Source of the DNA: Kingella denitrificans ATCC 33394
GTDB lineage: Bacteria; Pseudomonadota; Gammaproteobacteria; Burkholderiales; Neisseriaceae
Direction: 5' to 3'
Assembly (NCBI RefSeq): GCF_000190695.1
Contig: NZ_GL870929.1
Location: forward strand, 1,232,203-1,296,202
Length of the DNA: 64,000 nucleotides
Shown: positions 15,828-23,284 of the stretch, in pieces
Layout of the letters: each line of letters opens with the position of its first letter
Numbering within the stretch: position 1 is the stretch's first letter
Notes under the pieces: model-generated
The model's input: only the letters and a program-made list of their open reading frames with translations
What the model was told of the DNA's origin: nothing
The model's database searches: none
Translations under genes and position numbers: made by a program

Positions 15828-16943
15828 TCAATCCAAATTACCCAATACAATCCGCAGCATACGGCGAATCGGTTCGGCCGCGCCCCACAGCAGTTGGTCG
15901 CCCACGGTGAACGCGCTGATGTATTCTCCGCCCATGGCCAGCTTGCGGATACGGCCCACCGGTGTGGCCAGCGTGCCGGTCACTGCGGCAGGCGTCAATT
16001 CGTGCATGCTGGCTTCTTTGGTGTTCGGCACCACTTTTGCCCAAGGGTTTGCGTTGGCAATGGTTTGCTCGATTTCGGCCAGCGGCAAATCTTTTTTCAA
16101 TTTCAGCGTGATGGCCTGGCTGTGACAGCGCATGGCGCCGATGCGTACGCACAAACCGTCAATCGGCACGGGCGTGCTGTTGCCCAAAATTTTGTTGGTT
16201 TCCACGCCGCCCTTCCATTCTTCTTTGGACTGGCCGTTGCCCAAATCCGCGTCAATCCACGGAATCAGGCTGCCTGCCAACGGCACGCCGAAGTTTTCTT
16301 TGGGATAGCTATCGGCACGCAGGAAATCGGAGACTTTGCGGTCGATGGTCAAAATGGCGCTGGCAGGGTCGGCCAATTCGGCGGCCACTTGGCTGTGCAC
16401 CGCGCCCATGCCGGCAATCAGTTCGCGCATGTTTTTCGCGCCCGCACCCGATGCGGCTTGATAAGTCATGGAAGTCGCCCATTCCACCAGGCCGTTTTGG
16501 AACAGCCCGCCCAATGCCATCAGCATCAGCGATACGGTGCAGTTGCCGCCGATATAGTTTTTCACGCCGTTTTTCAGGCCTGCGTCAATCACGTTGCGGT
16601 TCACGGGGTCGAGCACGATAATCGCATCGTCTTTCATGCGCAATGTGGACGCCGCATCAATCCAGTAGCCGTTCCAGCCGCTTTGGCGCAACGGCTCGAA
16701 CACGGCTTTGGTGTAGTCGCCGCCTTGGCAGGTAACGATAATGTCCATTTTGGCCAGTTCGGCAATATTGTTGGCATCCAGCAGCGTTTTGGCTGCCTGG
16801 CCGAAGTCGGGTGCGGCGCCGCCCGGATTGGATGTGGTGAAGAAAAACGCTTCGGGAATGTGTGCAAAATCGTTCTCTTCGCGCATACGTTGCATCAATA
16901 CCGAACCGACCATGCCGCGCCAGCCGACAAAACCTACTTTCAT
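15828..16943 (-). CDS. asd: Aspartate-semialdehyde dehydrogenase
   Basis: 371 residues. It makes L-aspartate 4-semialdehyde from aspartyl phosphate with NADPH, feeding lysine/diaminopimelate, threonine and methionine synthesis. The N-terminal GWRGMVGSVLMQRM is the NADP-binding loop, 'GGNCTVSLMLMALGGLF' holds the catalytic cysteine (about residue 134), and 'RIGAMRCHSQAITLKLKKDLP' carries the substrate-binding histidine. The length fits the Gram-negative (E. coli-like) class. Divergent from the alanine symporter; the start follows GGAGATTTGAT. Confidence 0.97.
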   Translation of the reverse strand: MKVGFVGWRGMVGSVLMQRMREENDFAHIPEAFFFTTSNPGGAAPDFGQAAKTLLDANNIAELAKMDIIVTCQGGDYTKAVFEPLRQSGWNGYWIDAASTLRMKDDAIIVLDPVNRNVIDAGLKNGVKNYIGGNCTVSLMLMALGGLFQNGLVEWATSMTYQAASGAGAKNMRELIAGMGAVHSQVAAELADPASAILTIDRKVSDFLRADSYPKENFGVPLAGSLIPWIDADLGNGQSKEEWKGGVETNKILGNSTPVPIDGLCVRIGAMRCHSQAITLKLKKDLPLAEIEQTIANANPWAKVVPNTKEASMHELTPAAVTGTLATPVGRIRKLAMGGEYISAFTVGDQLLWGAAEPIRRMLRIVLGNLD

Positions 16944-17118
16944 ATCAAATCTCCGTCAATAAAATGTTAAGCGTAAAGGCGTGGTTTTAATCCTTTGCGG
17001 CGCAAATGTAAAGCGTTTTGTGCGCAAACGGCCGGTTTTTAATGTGCAGGCTGCTTTTGGCCGTGCAAAAATTTTCAAACATACGGAATTTTTATATTAC
17101 AATCGCCGCTTTCACATC

Positions 17119-17143
17119 TTAACAATTACTAACCTATTGTTAA
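17119..17143. promoter_or_regulatory. Inverted repeat upstream of the alanine symporter
   Basis: TTAACAAT, nine bases, ATTGTTAA, a perfect 8-base dyad ending 36 bases before the ATG. It could be an operator for a dimeric regulator. The regulator is unknown. Confidence 0.4.
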
Positions 17144-17179
17144 TGTGTATTGACAGAATTTTTGCAAGGAAAGGGACTT

Positions 17180-18679
17180 ATGTTTAACGAAATCACAGGC
17201 TGCTTTGCCAAAGAAAATGCAGTCGACGCCGTCCACTGCACGGTGAACGCCATCAGCTCGCCTTTATGGTCGTGGTTGGTATGGATTTTAATCGGCGTGG
17301 GCGTTTTTTTCACGCTGACGACCGGCTTTGTGCAACTGCGCCTGCTCGGCCGCAGCGTTAAGGAAATCGGCGGCAGCCGCCAAAACCCGAACGACCCGCA
17401 CGGCATCACGTCTTTTCAGGCATTTGTGACCGGTTTGGCCAGCCGCGTGGGCACGGGCAATATTGCCGGCGTTGCCCTGGCCATTGCATCCGGCGGCCCT
17501 GGTGCCGTGTTTTGGATGTGGGTGACGGCGCTGATTGGCATGAGTTCCGCATTCGCCGAATCCACCTTGGCGCAGGTTTATAAAGTGCGCGACAAGGAAA
17601 CCGGCCTGTTCCGCGGTGGCCCTGCGTATTATATTGCCCACGGTCTGAACCAACGCTGGCTGTCCATCCTGTTTTCCATCAGCCTGATTTTCTGCTTCGG
17701 CTTCGTGTATAACTCGATTCAGGCCAACACGATTGTGCAGGCCGTCCAATCGGCGGCGGGCATGACCACGGTGCACGGCGTGACCGAAGAAGTGTGGGAC
17801 AACTACAAACACGGCATTGCGGCGGTTTTGGTGATTGCTTCCGCGCCGATTATTTTCGGCGGCGTTAAACGTGTGGCCCGCGTATCCGAAGCGATTGTGC
17901 CGATGATGGCGTTGATGTATATCGGCGTGGCGCTGTTTGTGATTGCCACCAACCTCGGCGAAATTCCGCGCGTAATCGGCTTGATTTTTGAAGACGCGTT
18001 CACGTTCAAAGCAGCCGGCGGCGGTCTGCTGGGCGGTTTGGTTTCGCAAAGCATGATGCTCGGCATCAAACGCGGCCTGTTTTCCAACGAAGCCGGCCAA
18101 GGTTCCGCGCCGAATGCCGCCGCGTCTGCCGACGTGAAGCACCCTGCATCCCAAGGCCTGATTCAAATGCTGGGCGTGTTTGTGGATACGATTATCGTGT
18201 GTTCGGCCACGGCGTTTATCGTGCTGCTGTCGCAAATGCCGCACAATCCTGATTTGAGCGGCATCCAAATGACGCAGGCTGCTTTGGAAACGCACATCGG
18301 CCCTTGGGCGCAAACCTTCTTGGCCGTGGTGCTGTTCATGTTCTGCTTCTCGTCCATCATCGGCAACTATGCCTATGCCGAATCGAACATCCTTTATCTG
18401 CACAGCAACCGCTTCGTGCTGGCAGTGTTCCGCATGCTGGTGCTGGCGTTCGTGTATTTCGGTTCGATTGCCAAAGTAGCGATTGTGTGGGATATGGGCG
18501 ATTTGAGCATGGGCGTGATGGCGCTGATTAATTTGGTGGCGATTGTGCTGCTGTATAAAGTGGTGCTGCTGGTGCTGAAAGACTACACGGTCAAAATCCG
18601 CATGGGCAAAGCCGAGCCGGAATTCAAATTGAGCGAACACCCCGTGCTGAAACGCAAAATCAAAAGCGATATCTGGTAA
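17180..18679 (+). CDS. Alanine/glycine:cation symporter (AGCS family)
   Basis: 499 residues, about 10-11 membrane helices. The family signature 'ASRVGTGNIAGVALAIASGGPGAVFWMW' (about residues 88-115) and 'GLFSNEAGQGSAPNAAASA' in the second half are both clear. It imports alanine or glycine with Na+ (or H+). The ATG at 17180 is chosen because AAGGAAAGG precedes it by a good distance. Monocistronic; ends at a DUS-pair terminator. Confidence 0.93.
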   Translation: MFNEITGCFAKENAVDAVHCTVNAISSPLWSWLVWILIGVGVFFTLTTGFVQLRLLGRSVKEIGGSRQNPNDPHGITSFQAFVTGLASRVGTGNIAGVALAIASGGPGAVFWMWVTALIGMSSAFAESTLAQVYKVRDKETGLFRGGPAYYIAHGLNQRWLSILFSISLIFCFGFVYNSIQANTIVQAVQSAAGMTTVHGVTEEVWDNYKHGIAAVLVIASAPIIFGGVKRVARVSEAIVPMMALMYIGVALFVIATNLGEIPRVIGLIFEDAFTFKAAGGGLLGGLVSQSMMLGIKRGLFSNEAGQGSAPNAAASADVKHPASQGLIQMLGVFVDTIIVCSATAFIVLLSQMPHNPDLSGIQMTQAALETHIGPWAQTFLAVVLFMFCFSSIIGNYAYAESNILYLHSNRFVLAVFRMLVLAFVYFGSIAKVAIVWDMGDLSMGVMALINLVAIVLLYKVVLLVLKDYTVKIRMGKAEPEFKLSEHPVLKRKIKSDIW

Positions 18680-18694
18680 TCCGATTGACCACAC

Positions 18695-18737
18695 AAAAGC
18701 AGCCTGCACTTCCCCAATGGGGTGCAGGCTGCTTTTT
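18695..18737 (+). terminator. king3DUS inverted-pair terminator
   Basis: A DUS stem-loop with a T-run 16 bases after the symporter stop. Confidence 0.75.
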
Positions 18738-18753
18738 GCCTGATTGAAAATGC

Positions 18754-18759
18754 TATAAT
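18754..18759 (+). promoter_or_regulatory. Candidate -10 box upstream of the Correia-like element
   Basis: A perfect TATAAT lies between the terminator and the element, with only a weak -35. If used, transcripts for the oxygenase gene would read through the whole 106-bp element. Confidence 0.35.
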
Positions 18760-18774
18760 CCGCCCATTATCATT

Positions 18775-18880
18775 TATAGTGGATTAAAATAAAAATGAGA
18801 CAAGGCGGCGAGCCGCAAGGCGTACAAGTAGTACGTCAAGGCGAGCCAACGCCGTATCATTGCGATTTTAATTCACTATA
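18775..18880 (+). mobile_element. Correia-like element, full length 106 bp
   Basis: The same 106-base unit as at 4964, with TATAGTGGATT…AATTCACTATA ends and core GTACAAGTAGTACG. It ends 15 bases before the oxygenase ATG and therefore forms most of its leader. Confidence 0.93.
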
Positions 18881-18895
18881 TTTACGGAACACACC

Positions 18896-19735
18896 ATGAC
18901 CCAACCCACACCCAACCTCACAGCCTTGCAACACCTGTCGCCCGAATGGCAGCAATGGCTGCTGGAAAACCTGGCGCGCCAAGTACCGCCCGAAAACCTG
19001 GCCAAAGTATTGGCGGAACACGGCATGAGCGATGCCTGCCAAGCATTGGCGGACGATTTCAAACTGGTGCCGCAGGCTGCCCAGCCCCGCCCGTTTGTCG
19101 ATGTGTCGCACAACCGCCTCACCCTGCCCAATGCATCGCCGCAAGTGATATTTGCCTGCGACAGCCCCGAAGTGGTTGTGCTGGATAACTTCATCACCGC
19201 CGAAGAATGCGCGCAACTGATTGCCCTTGCGGAAGGCAAAGTGGAAGACGCCACCGTGGTTGACCCTGCCACCGGCGAATTTGTGAAACACCAAGACCGC
19301 ACCAGCATGAACGCTGCTTTCGCCCGTGCCGAGCATCCGCTGATTGCCCGACTGGAAGCACGCATTGCCGCCGCCATCCACTGGCCGGCCGAAAACGGCG
19401 AAGGCATGCAGGTGCTGCGCTACCGCTCCGGCGGCGAATACAAAGCGCATTTCGATTATTTCGACACGCAAAGCGAAGGCGGCAGAAAAAATATGCAAAC
19501 CGGCGGACAGCGTGTCGGCACGTTCCTGGTGTATTTGTGCGATGTGGACGCCGGCGGTGCCACCCGTTTCCCCGCACTGAATTTTGAAATCCGCCCGAAA
19601 AAAGGCATGGCTCTGTTTTTTGCCAACACACTGCCCAACGGCGAAGGCAACCCGCTGACCCTGCATGCCGGCGTGCCCGTGGTGTCCGGCGTGAAATATC
19701 TGGCCAGCAAATGGCTGCGCGAAAAACCCTATTGA
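18896..19735 (+). CDS. 2OG-Fe(II) oxygenase, prolyl 4-hydroxylase type
   Basis: 279 residues. The C-terminal double-stranded beta-helix has the HxD iron motif in 'EYKAHFDYF' (about residue 184), the distal histidine in 'LTLHAGVPVVSG' (about 257) and the 2-oxoglutarate lysine in 'KYLASKW'. 'GDRVGTFLVYL'-type and 'GGATRFPALNF' strands match bacterial P4H-like enzymes. The N-terminal 90 residues are a helical region of unknown role. It should hydroxylate a protein or small molecule; the substrate is not known. Confidence 0.88.
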   Translation: MTQPTPNLTALQHLSPEWQQWLLENLARQVPPENLAKVLAEHGMSDACQALADDFKLVPQAAQPRPFVDVSHNRLTLPNASPQVIFACDSPEVVVLDNFITAEECAQLIALAEGKVEDATVVDPATGEFVKHQDRTSMNAAFARAEHPLIARLEARIAAAIHWPAENGEGMQVLRYRSGGEYKAHFDYFDTQSEGGRKNMQTGGQRVGTFLVYLCDVDAGGATRFPALNFEIRPKKGMALFFANTLPNGEGNPLTLHAGVPVVSGVKYLASKWLREKPY

Positions 19736-19751
19736 CGCGCCAAACCAACAC

Positions 19752-19797
19752 AAAAAAGCAGCCTGCACCCCGAAGAACGAGATGCAGGCTGCTTTTT
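19752..19797. terminator. king3DUS inverted-pair terminator between convergent genes
   Basis: A stem-loop with A- and T-runs on both sides. It can serve the oxygenase gene on plus and the small lipoprotein gene on minus. Confidence 0.75.
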
Positions 19798-19815
19798 AAG
19801 TTGCCAAACCGGCAA

Positions 19816-20022
19816 TTATTTCACTTGGCTGCCGATAACGCCACCCAATGCCGCGCCACCCAGAGTAGCCGCGGTGCTGTTACCCAGCAGGTTGCCGGCC
19901 ACCGCACCTGCGGCAGCGCCCATAGCGGTGTTGCGTTGTGCTGTCGTCATGTTGGCACATGCGCCCAAAGAGGCTGCCAAAGTCACCACCATGCCTAATT
20001 TCAACAATTTAGCTTTCATCAT
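19816..20022 (-). CDS. Glycine-zipper lipoprotein, OsmB-like
   Basis: 68 residues. Signal peptide with lipobox LGAC (about residue 22), then 'GAAAGAVAGNLLGNSTAATLGGAALGGVIGSQ', a glycine zipper that inserts in membranes. Small proteins of this form are osmotically inducible or outer-membrane-associated lipoproteins. Two adjacent ATG codons follow AGGAG; the second (20019) has slightly better spacing. Confidence 0.75.
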   Translation of the reverse strand: MMKAKLLKLGMVVTLAASLGACANMTTAQRNTAMGAAAGAVAGNLLGNSTAATLGGAALGGVIGSQVK

Positions 20023-20098
20023 AATAAACTCCTGTTTATCGGGTTGAGGGGTCGGATATAGTATGCCACGATTATTCGTGAATGTCTGTAAAAACGTG

Positions 20099-20156
20099 AA
20101 AAAGCAGCCTGCACTTTGGCAGATTCCGCCCGCCGAAGCATGTGCAGGCTGCTTTT
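20099..20156 (-). terminator. king3DUS inverted-pair terminator after uraA
   Basis: DUS arms with a longer loop, 14 bases beyond the uraA stop. Confidence 0.65.
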
Positions 20157-20169
20157 GAAGCGTGCGGAT

Positions 20170-21381
20170 TTATTCGGCGCGGTCGAGCAGCACCGCATTC
20201 AGCAAAATGGCCAGCAATGCCGACAAACCCACGCCTGCAAACGCCATATCGCCGATTTGCACGAAAAAGCCGCCCAGCCCCACCGTCAGCGTCGTGCTGG
20301 CAATCACCAGGTTTTTCGGGCGCATCAAATCCACTTTCGCATCAATCAGCGTTTTCAAGCCCAAAGAGGCAATCGTGCCAAACAGCAGCAGCATCACGCC
20401 GCCCATCACCGGCAGCGGAATCGACGCCAAAAACGCATTGAATTTGCCGAAAAACGCCATGCAGATGGCAAACACCGCCGCCCACGTCATAATCACGGGG
20501 TTGCTGTTTTTGGTAATCATCACCGCACCGGTCACTTCGCCGTATGTCGTTACCGGTGGGCCGCCAATCAAACCTGCCACGCACACGCCCAAACCGTCGC
20601 CCGCCAGCGTTTTGTCCAATCCCGGGTCGGCCGCGTAATCCTTACCCGTTACCGCGCCAATCGCCAAAATGCCGCCAATGTGCTCGATGGCCGGCGCAAT
20701 GGCCACGGGCAGCATGAAAAACGCCGCACTCCAGTTCACTTCCGGCTTGGTAAATTCAGGCACGGCAAACCAAGGCGCGGCCGCCACGCCCTGAAAATCC
20801 ACCACGCCGGCCAGCGCCGCCGCAACGTAACCCGCGCCCACGCCAATCAAAATCGGTATCAGCTTCATCATCTTGCTGCCGAACACGGTCACCAGCACGG
20901 TAACCGTGAACGTGAATGCCGCCAATGCCACCGCCGTGCCGTACGGCACCACCTGCACATCGCCGCCTTTACCCACCGCCATGCTGCCGGCCGCACCCGC
21001 CACCGACAAACCAATCACCATAATCACAGGGCCGATAACCACGGGCGGCAACAGTTTGTGCACCGCTTCCAAGCCGCGCCAACGGATAACGGCGGCAAAG
21101 ACGAAATACATAAAACCGGCGGCGAACAGGCCGAACATGGTCGCGCCCACGCCCCAGTTTTGCTTGGCGGCGATAATCGGCGCGATAAAGGCGAAAGAGG
21201 AGCCCAAAAAAATGGGCACTTTGCGCTTGGTCAGCAACTGGAACACCAGCGTGCCGATACCCGCGCCCAACAACGCCAACGCCGGATTCAGCCCGGTCAA
21301 AATCGGCACCAAAACCATTGCGCCGAACGCGACAAACAAAATCTGCGCGCCCGCAACGGCCGTTTTCATCTGCTGCAACAT
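20170..21381 (-). CDS. uraA: Uracil-xanthine permease (NCS2 family)
   Basis: 403 residues with about 14 short and long membrane helices typical of NCS2. 'AIAPAIEHIGGILAIGAVTGKDY' is the nucleobase-binding segment with the conserved E…H, and 'GLIGGPPVTTYGEVTGAV' is the second half-helix. It imports uracil by proton symport. The ATG at 21381 follows GAAGGAAGC, whereas the longer frame upstream has no ribosome site. Divergent from smg. Confidence 0.93.
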   Translation of the reverse strand: MLQQMKTAVAGAQILFVAFGAMVLVPILTGLNPALALLGAGIGTLVFQLLTKRKVPIFLGSSFAFIAPIIAAKQNWGVGATMFGLFAAGFMYFVFAAVIRWRGLEAVHKLLPPVVIGPVIMVIGLSVAGAAGSMAVGKGGDVQVVPYGTAVALAAFTFTVTVLVTVFGSKMMKLIPILIGVGAGYVAAALAGVVDFQGVAAAPWFAVPEFTKPEVNWSAAFFMLPVAIAPAIEHIGGILAIGAVTGKDYAADPGLDKTLAGDGLGVCVAGLIGGPPVTTYGEVTGAVMITKNSNPVIMTWAAVFAICMAFFGKFNAFLASIPLPVMGGVMLLLFGTIASLGLKTLIDAKVDLMRPKNLVIASTTLTVGLGGFFVQIGDMAFAGVGLSALLAILLNAVLLDRAE

Positions 21382-21480
21382 GCTTCTGCTTCCTTCATCT
21401 CTGTTCAAACGGCGCGGATTATAGCCCAGTCTGCAAAGACAATGTTAAAATATGTGGGATTTTGTTTCGAGAATACGAAC

Positions 21481-21939
21481 ATGAGAGAAGTAGTCGCCTT
21501 TTTGCTGGAACATTTTGCCGATTTCCAAGAATTCCCCCAATCCGACGATTTGGGCGAAATGCTGGAAGAAGCGGGCTTTGAATACGAAAGCATCAGCCAA
21601 ACGCTGACCTGCGTGCACCTTTTGGAAGAGCTACCCGAAACCAAAAGCAGCCTGCACGCCGATACACCCGTGCTGCGGATTTACCATCCCGAAGAAATCG
21701 AGCTGCTTTCGGCGGAAATCCGCGGCCTGCTGCATTTTCTGGAAAACAGCCGCGCCATCAACGCCCAGCAGCGCGAATACATCATCCACGCGCTCATCCA
21801 CCTGCCCTACGAACAGATGACGCTGGAAAACGCCAAAGTGCTGGCATTGCTGGTGTTGTGGGCGCAGCGCACCGAGCTGCCCACGCTGATTGGCGACGAT
21901 TTGATGAGCGTGCTGCACGGCAAGGGAACCATGCACTGA
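21481..21939 (+). CDS. smg: DUF494 family protein Smg
   Basis: 152 residues, acidic and helical ('MREVVAFLLEHFADFQEFPQSDDLGEMLEEAGF'), the full length of the Smg/DUF494 family. Molecular role unknown. In Neisseria smg lies near dprA and topA; here topA is 1.3 kb downstream, with two unrelated genes between, and dprA is absent from this side. A DUS is embedded in frame and encodes KSSLHAD. Confidence 0.9.
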   Translation: MREVVAFLLEHFADFQEFPQSDDLGEMLEEAGFEYESISQTLTCVHLLEELPETKSSLHADTPVLRIYHPEEIELLSAEIRGLLHFLENSRAINAQQREYIIHALIHLPYEQMTLENAKVLALLVLWAQRTELPTLIGDDLMSVLHGKGTMH

Positions 21940-21949
21940 CACATGCCGC

Positions 21950-21993
21950 AGGCAGCCTGCATTTTGCCGCCCGACAAAGTGCAGGCTGCTTTT
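21950..21993 (+). terminator. king3DUS inverted-pair terminator
   Basis: AGGCAGCCTGCA and its inverse with a T-run, directly after smg. Confidence 0.65.
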
Positions 21994-22060
21994 AACACCG
22001 CCCGCATAAGCCGCGTTCGTATTGACGCACATACGGGCGGGACGATGATTGGGATTGAAT

Positions 22061-22597
22061 ATGAAAAAACACCTTTTCGCCGCATTATTCCTGACCGCGC
22101 TGCACTTTCACACCGCCAATGCAGCCTGCACGATTACGCCCGAAGGCATCGGCGGCGTGAAGCTGGGGCAAACGCTGGCGCAAGTAAAACGCGCCTTTCC
22201 GCACATGAAAGTCCCCAGCGAACCCGACGAGGAAGGCGAGGAAATATGGCCGCTGCCCGTTGCGCCGAACGCGGTGGTGTACGCACACCTGGAAGAAGGG
22301 CGGCGCGGCAGAATCGATTCTCTGGAAACCTTTTCTGCCGCCTGCCAAACCCAAGACGGCGTGCGCCCCGCCATGCGCCTGACGCAGGTCGCGCAAAAAT
22401 GGGGGCGGCTGCGCAACATCACCATGAGCGAAATCGAAATGCACCAATTCGCCCAATTTGCCAAGCAGCCTGCACACATCGGCCTGCGCGTGGAAGGCGG
22501 CGATTTCGGCACGCAGGAAGCCGATGTGGAACTGCCGCTGAACACGTCCAAAGCATCGCCTGGCGCAAAAGTATTGAGCATACAGATTGCCCGCTGA
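22061..22597 (+). CDS. Hypothetical secreted protein
   Basis: 178 residues with a clear signal peptide ('MKKHLFAALFLTALHFHTANA', cleavage before ACTI). The mature part begins 'ITPEGIGGVKLGQTLAQVKRAFP', a pattern common in small periplasmic proteins with a duplicated 'G.G.i.lG.t…v…fp' module. No specific family assigned. The ATG at 22061 is chosen because it starts the signal peptide; a TTG at 22049 would only add four residues. Possibly co-transcribed with the next gene. Confidence 0.65.
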   Translation: MKKHLFAALFLTALHFHTANAACTITPEGIGGVKLGQTLAQVKRAFPHMKVPSEPDEEGEEIWPLPVAPNAVVYAHLEEGRRGRIDSLETFSAACQTQDGVRPAMRLTQVAQKWGRLRNITMSEIEMHQFAQFAKQPAHIGLRVEGGDFGTQEADVELPLNTSKASPGAKVLSIQIAR

Positions 22598-22615
22598 ACG
22601 AAGGTGCAGGCTGCT

Positions 22616-23053
22616 ATGATTGCCCTGTTTCTATTTTGCGCCGTTGGCCTGATTTTGCTCACCGCCTACCGGAAATATAGCGGAAAATCAGGCATTCTGT
22701 TGATTTTGTGTCAATTTCTGCTGATGATGATACCCGCCGTAACAGCGGTTGCCATGTATATGCAGGGTTTTGCGGCGGTGGCGGCAGGCAGTTTGGCGGG
22801 GATTATCGTATCGTTGGCCAGCATTTCTACGGATAACCAATGCTGGATTAAAGGTATCTTCGCCTCTGGCCTGCTCATTCCCGGAGGCGTTTTCATACTG
22901 TATTTAACAGCCCGCTTGCTGGATTGGCAGATGGTTTTGGATTGGCGCGACAACCCGACTATACAGACGCTGGGCAATTTCATGCAAGGCTATTGCGCTA
23001 TGCTGCTGGGCTTTATGCCAATGGTTAATCATTGGCGCGATATAGTGGATTAA
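22616..23053 (+). CDS. Hypothetical membrane protein with CREE-derived stop
   Basis: About 145 residues with four likely membrane helices. The ATG at 22616 lies inside a king3DUS; a GTG at 22604 is an alternative start. The final codons IVD-stop (23042-23053) are read from the left end of a Correia-like element, so the natural C-terminus has been replaced or lost. Family not recognised. Confidence 0.5.
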   Translation: MIALFLFCAVGLILLTAYRKYSGKSGILLILCQFLLMMIPAVTAVAMYMQGFAAVAAGSLAGIIVSLASISTDNQCWIKGIFASGLLIPGGVFILYLTARLLDWQMVLDWRDNPTIQTLGNFMQGYCAMLLGFMPMVNHWRDIVD

Positions 23054-23113
23054 AATAAAAATGAGACAAGGCGGCGAGCCAACGCGGTATCATTGCGATT
23101 TTAATTCACTATA
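23041..23113 (+). mobile_element. Correia-like element with a 33-bp internal deletion
   Basis: Both ends are intact (TATAGTGGATT…AATTCACTATA), but the GTACAAGTAGTACG core is missing. The deletion runs between two GGCGAGCC direct repeats of the full unit, leaving one copy. Confidence 0.9.
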
Positions 23114-23284
23114 AAACTGGCCTTTGAGGGGTGCAGGCTGCTTTTTGCCGCAAAAACCGCCCTGCCCCTTGCCAAAAACACCATATTATAAGAATAATAA
23201 AAAAAGAGATTTCAGGCAGCCTGCACTTTGAATTGTGAAATGCAGGCTGCTTTAACAACCCTATTTAACGAAAAAAAGAAGACT
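23114..23284. other. topA upstream region
   Basis: Holds one single DUS (about 23131-23144) and an inverted DUS pair (23214-23253) 31 bases before the topA start. No gene is visible; a promoter could not be pinned down. Confidence 0.4.
23214..23253. terminator. king3DUS inverted pair upstream of topA
   Basis: AGGCAGCCTGCA and TGCAGGCTGCTT form a stem in the topA leader. It may insulate topA from upstream transcription or act as a leader hairpin. Confidence 0.5.

Noticed and set aside
20116..21480. Very long plus-strand frame opposite uraA running into smg
   Set aside because: The first 450 codons are antisense to uraA and low-complexity (H, R, Q, N). Only the part from the ATG at 21481 matches a family (Smg).
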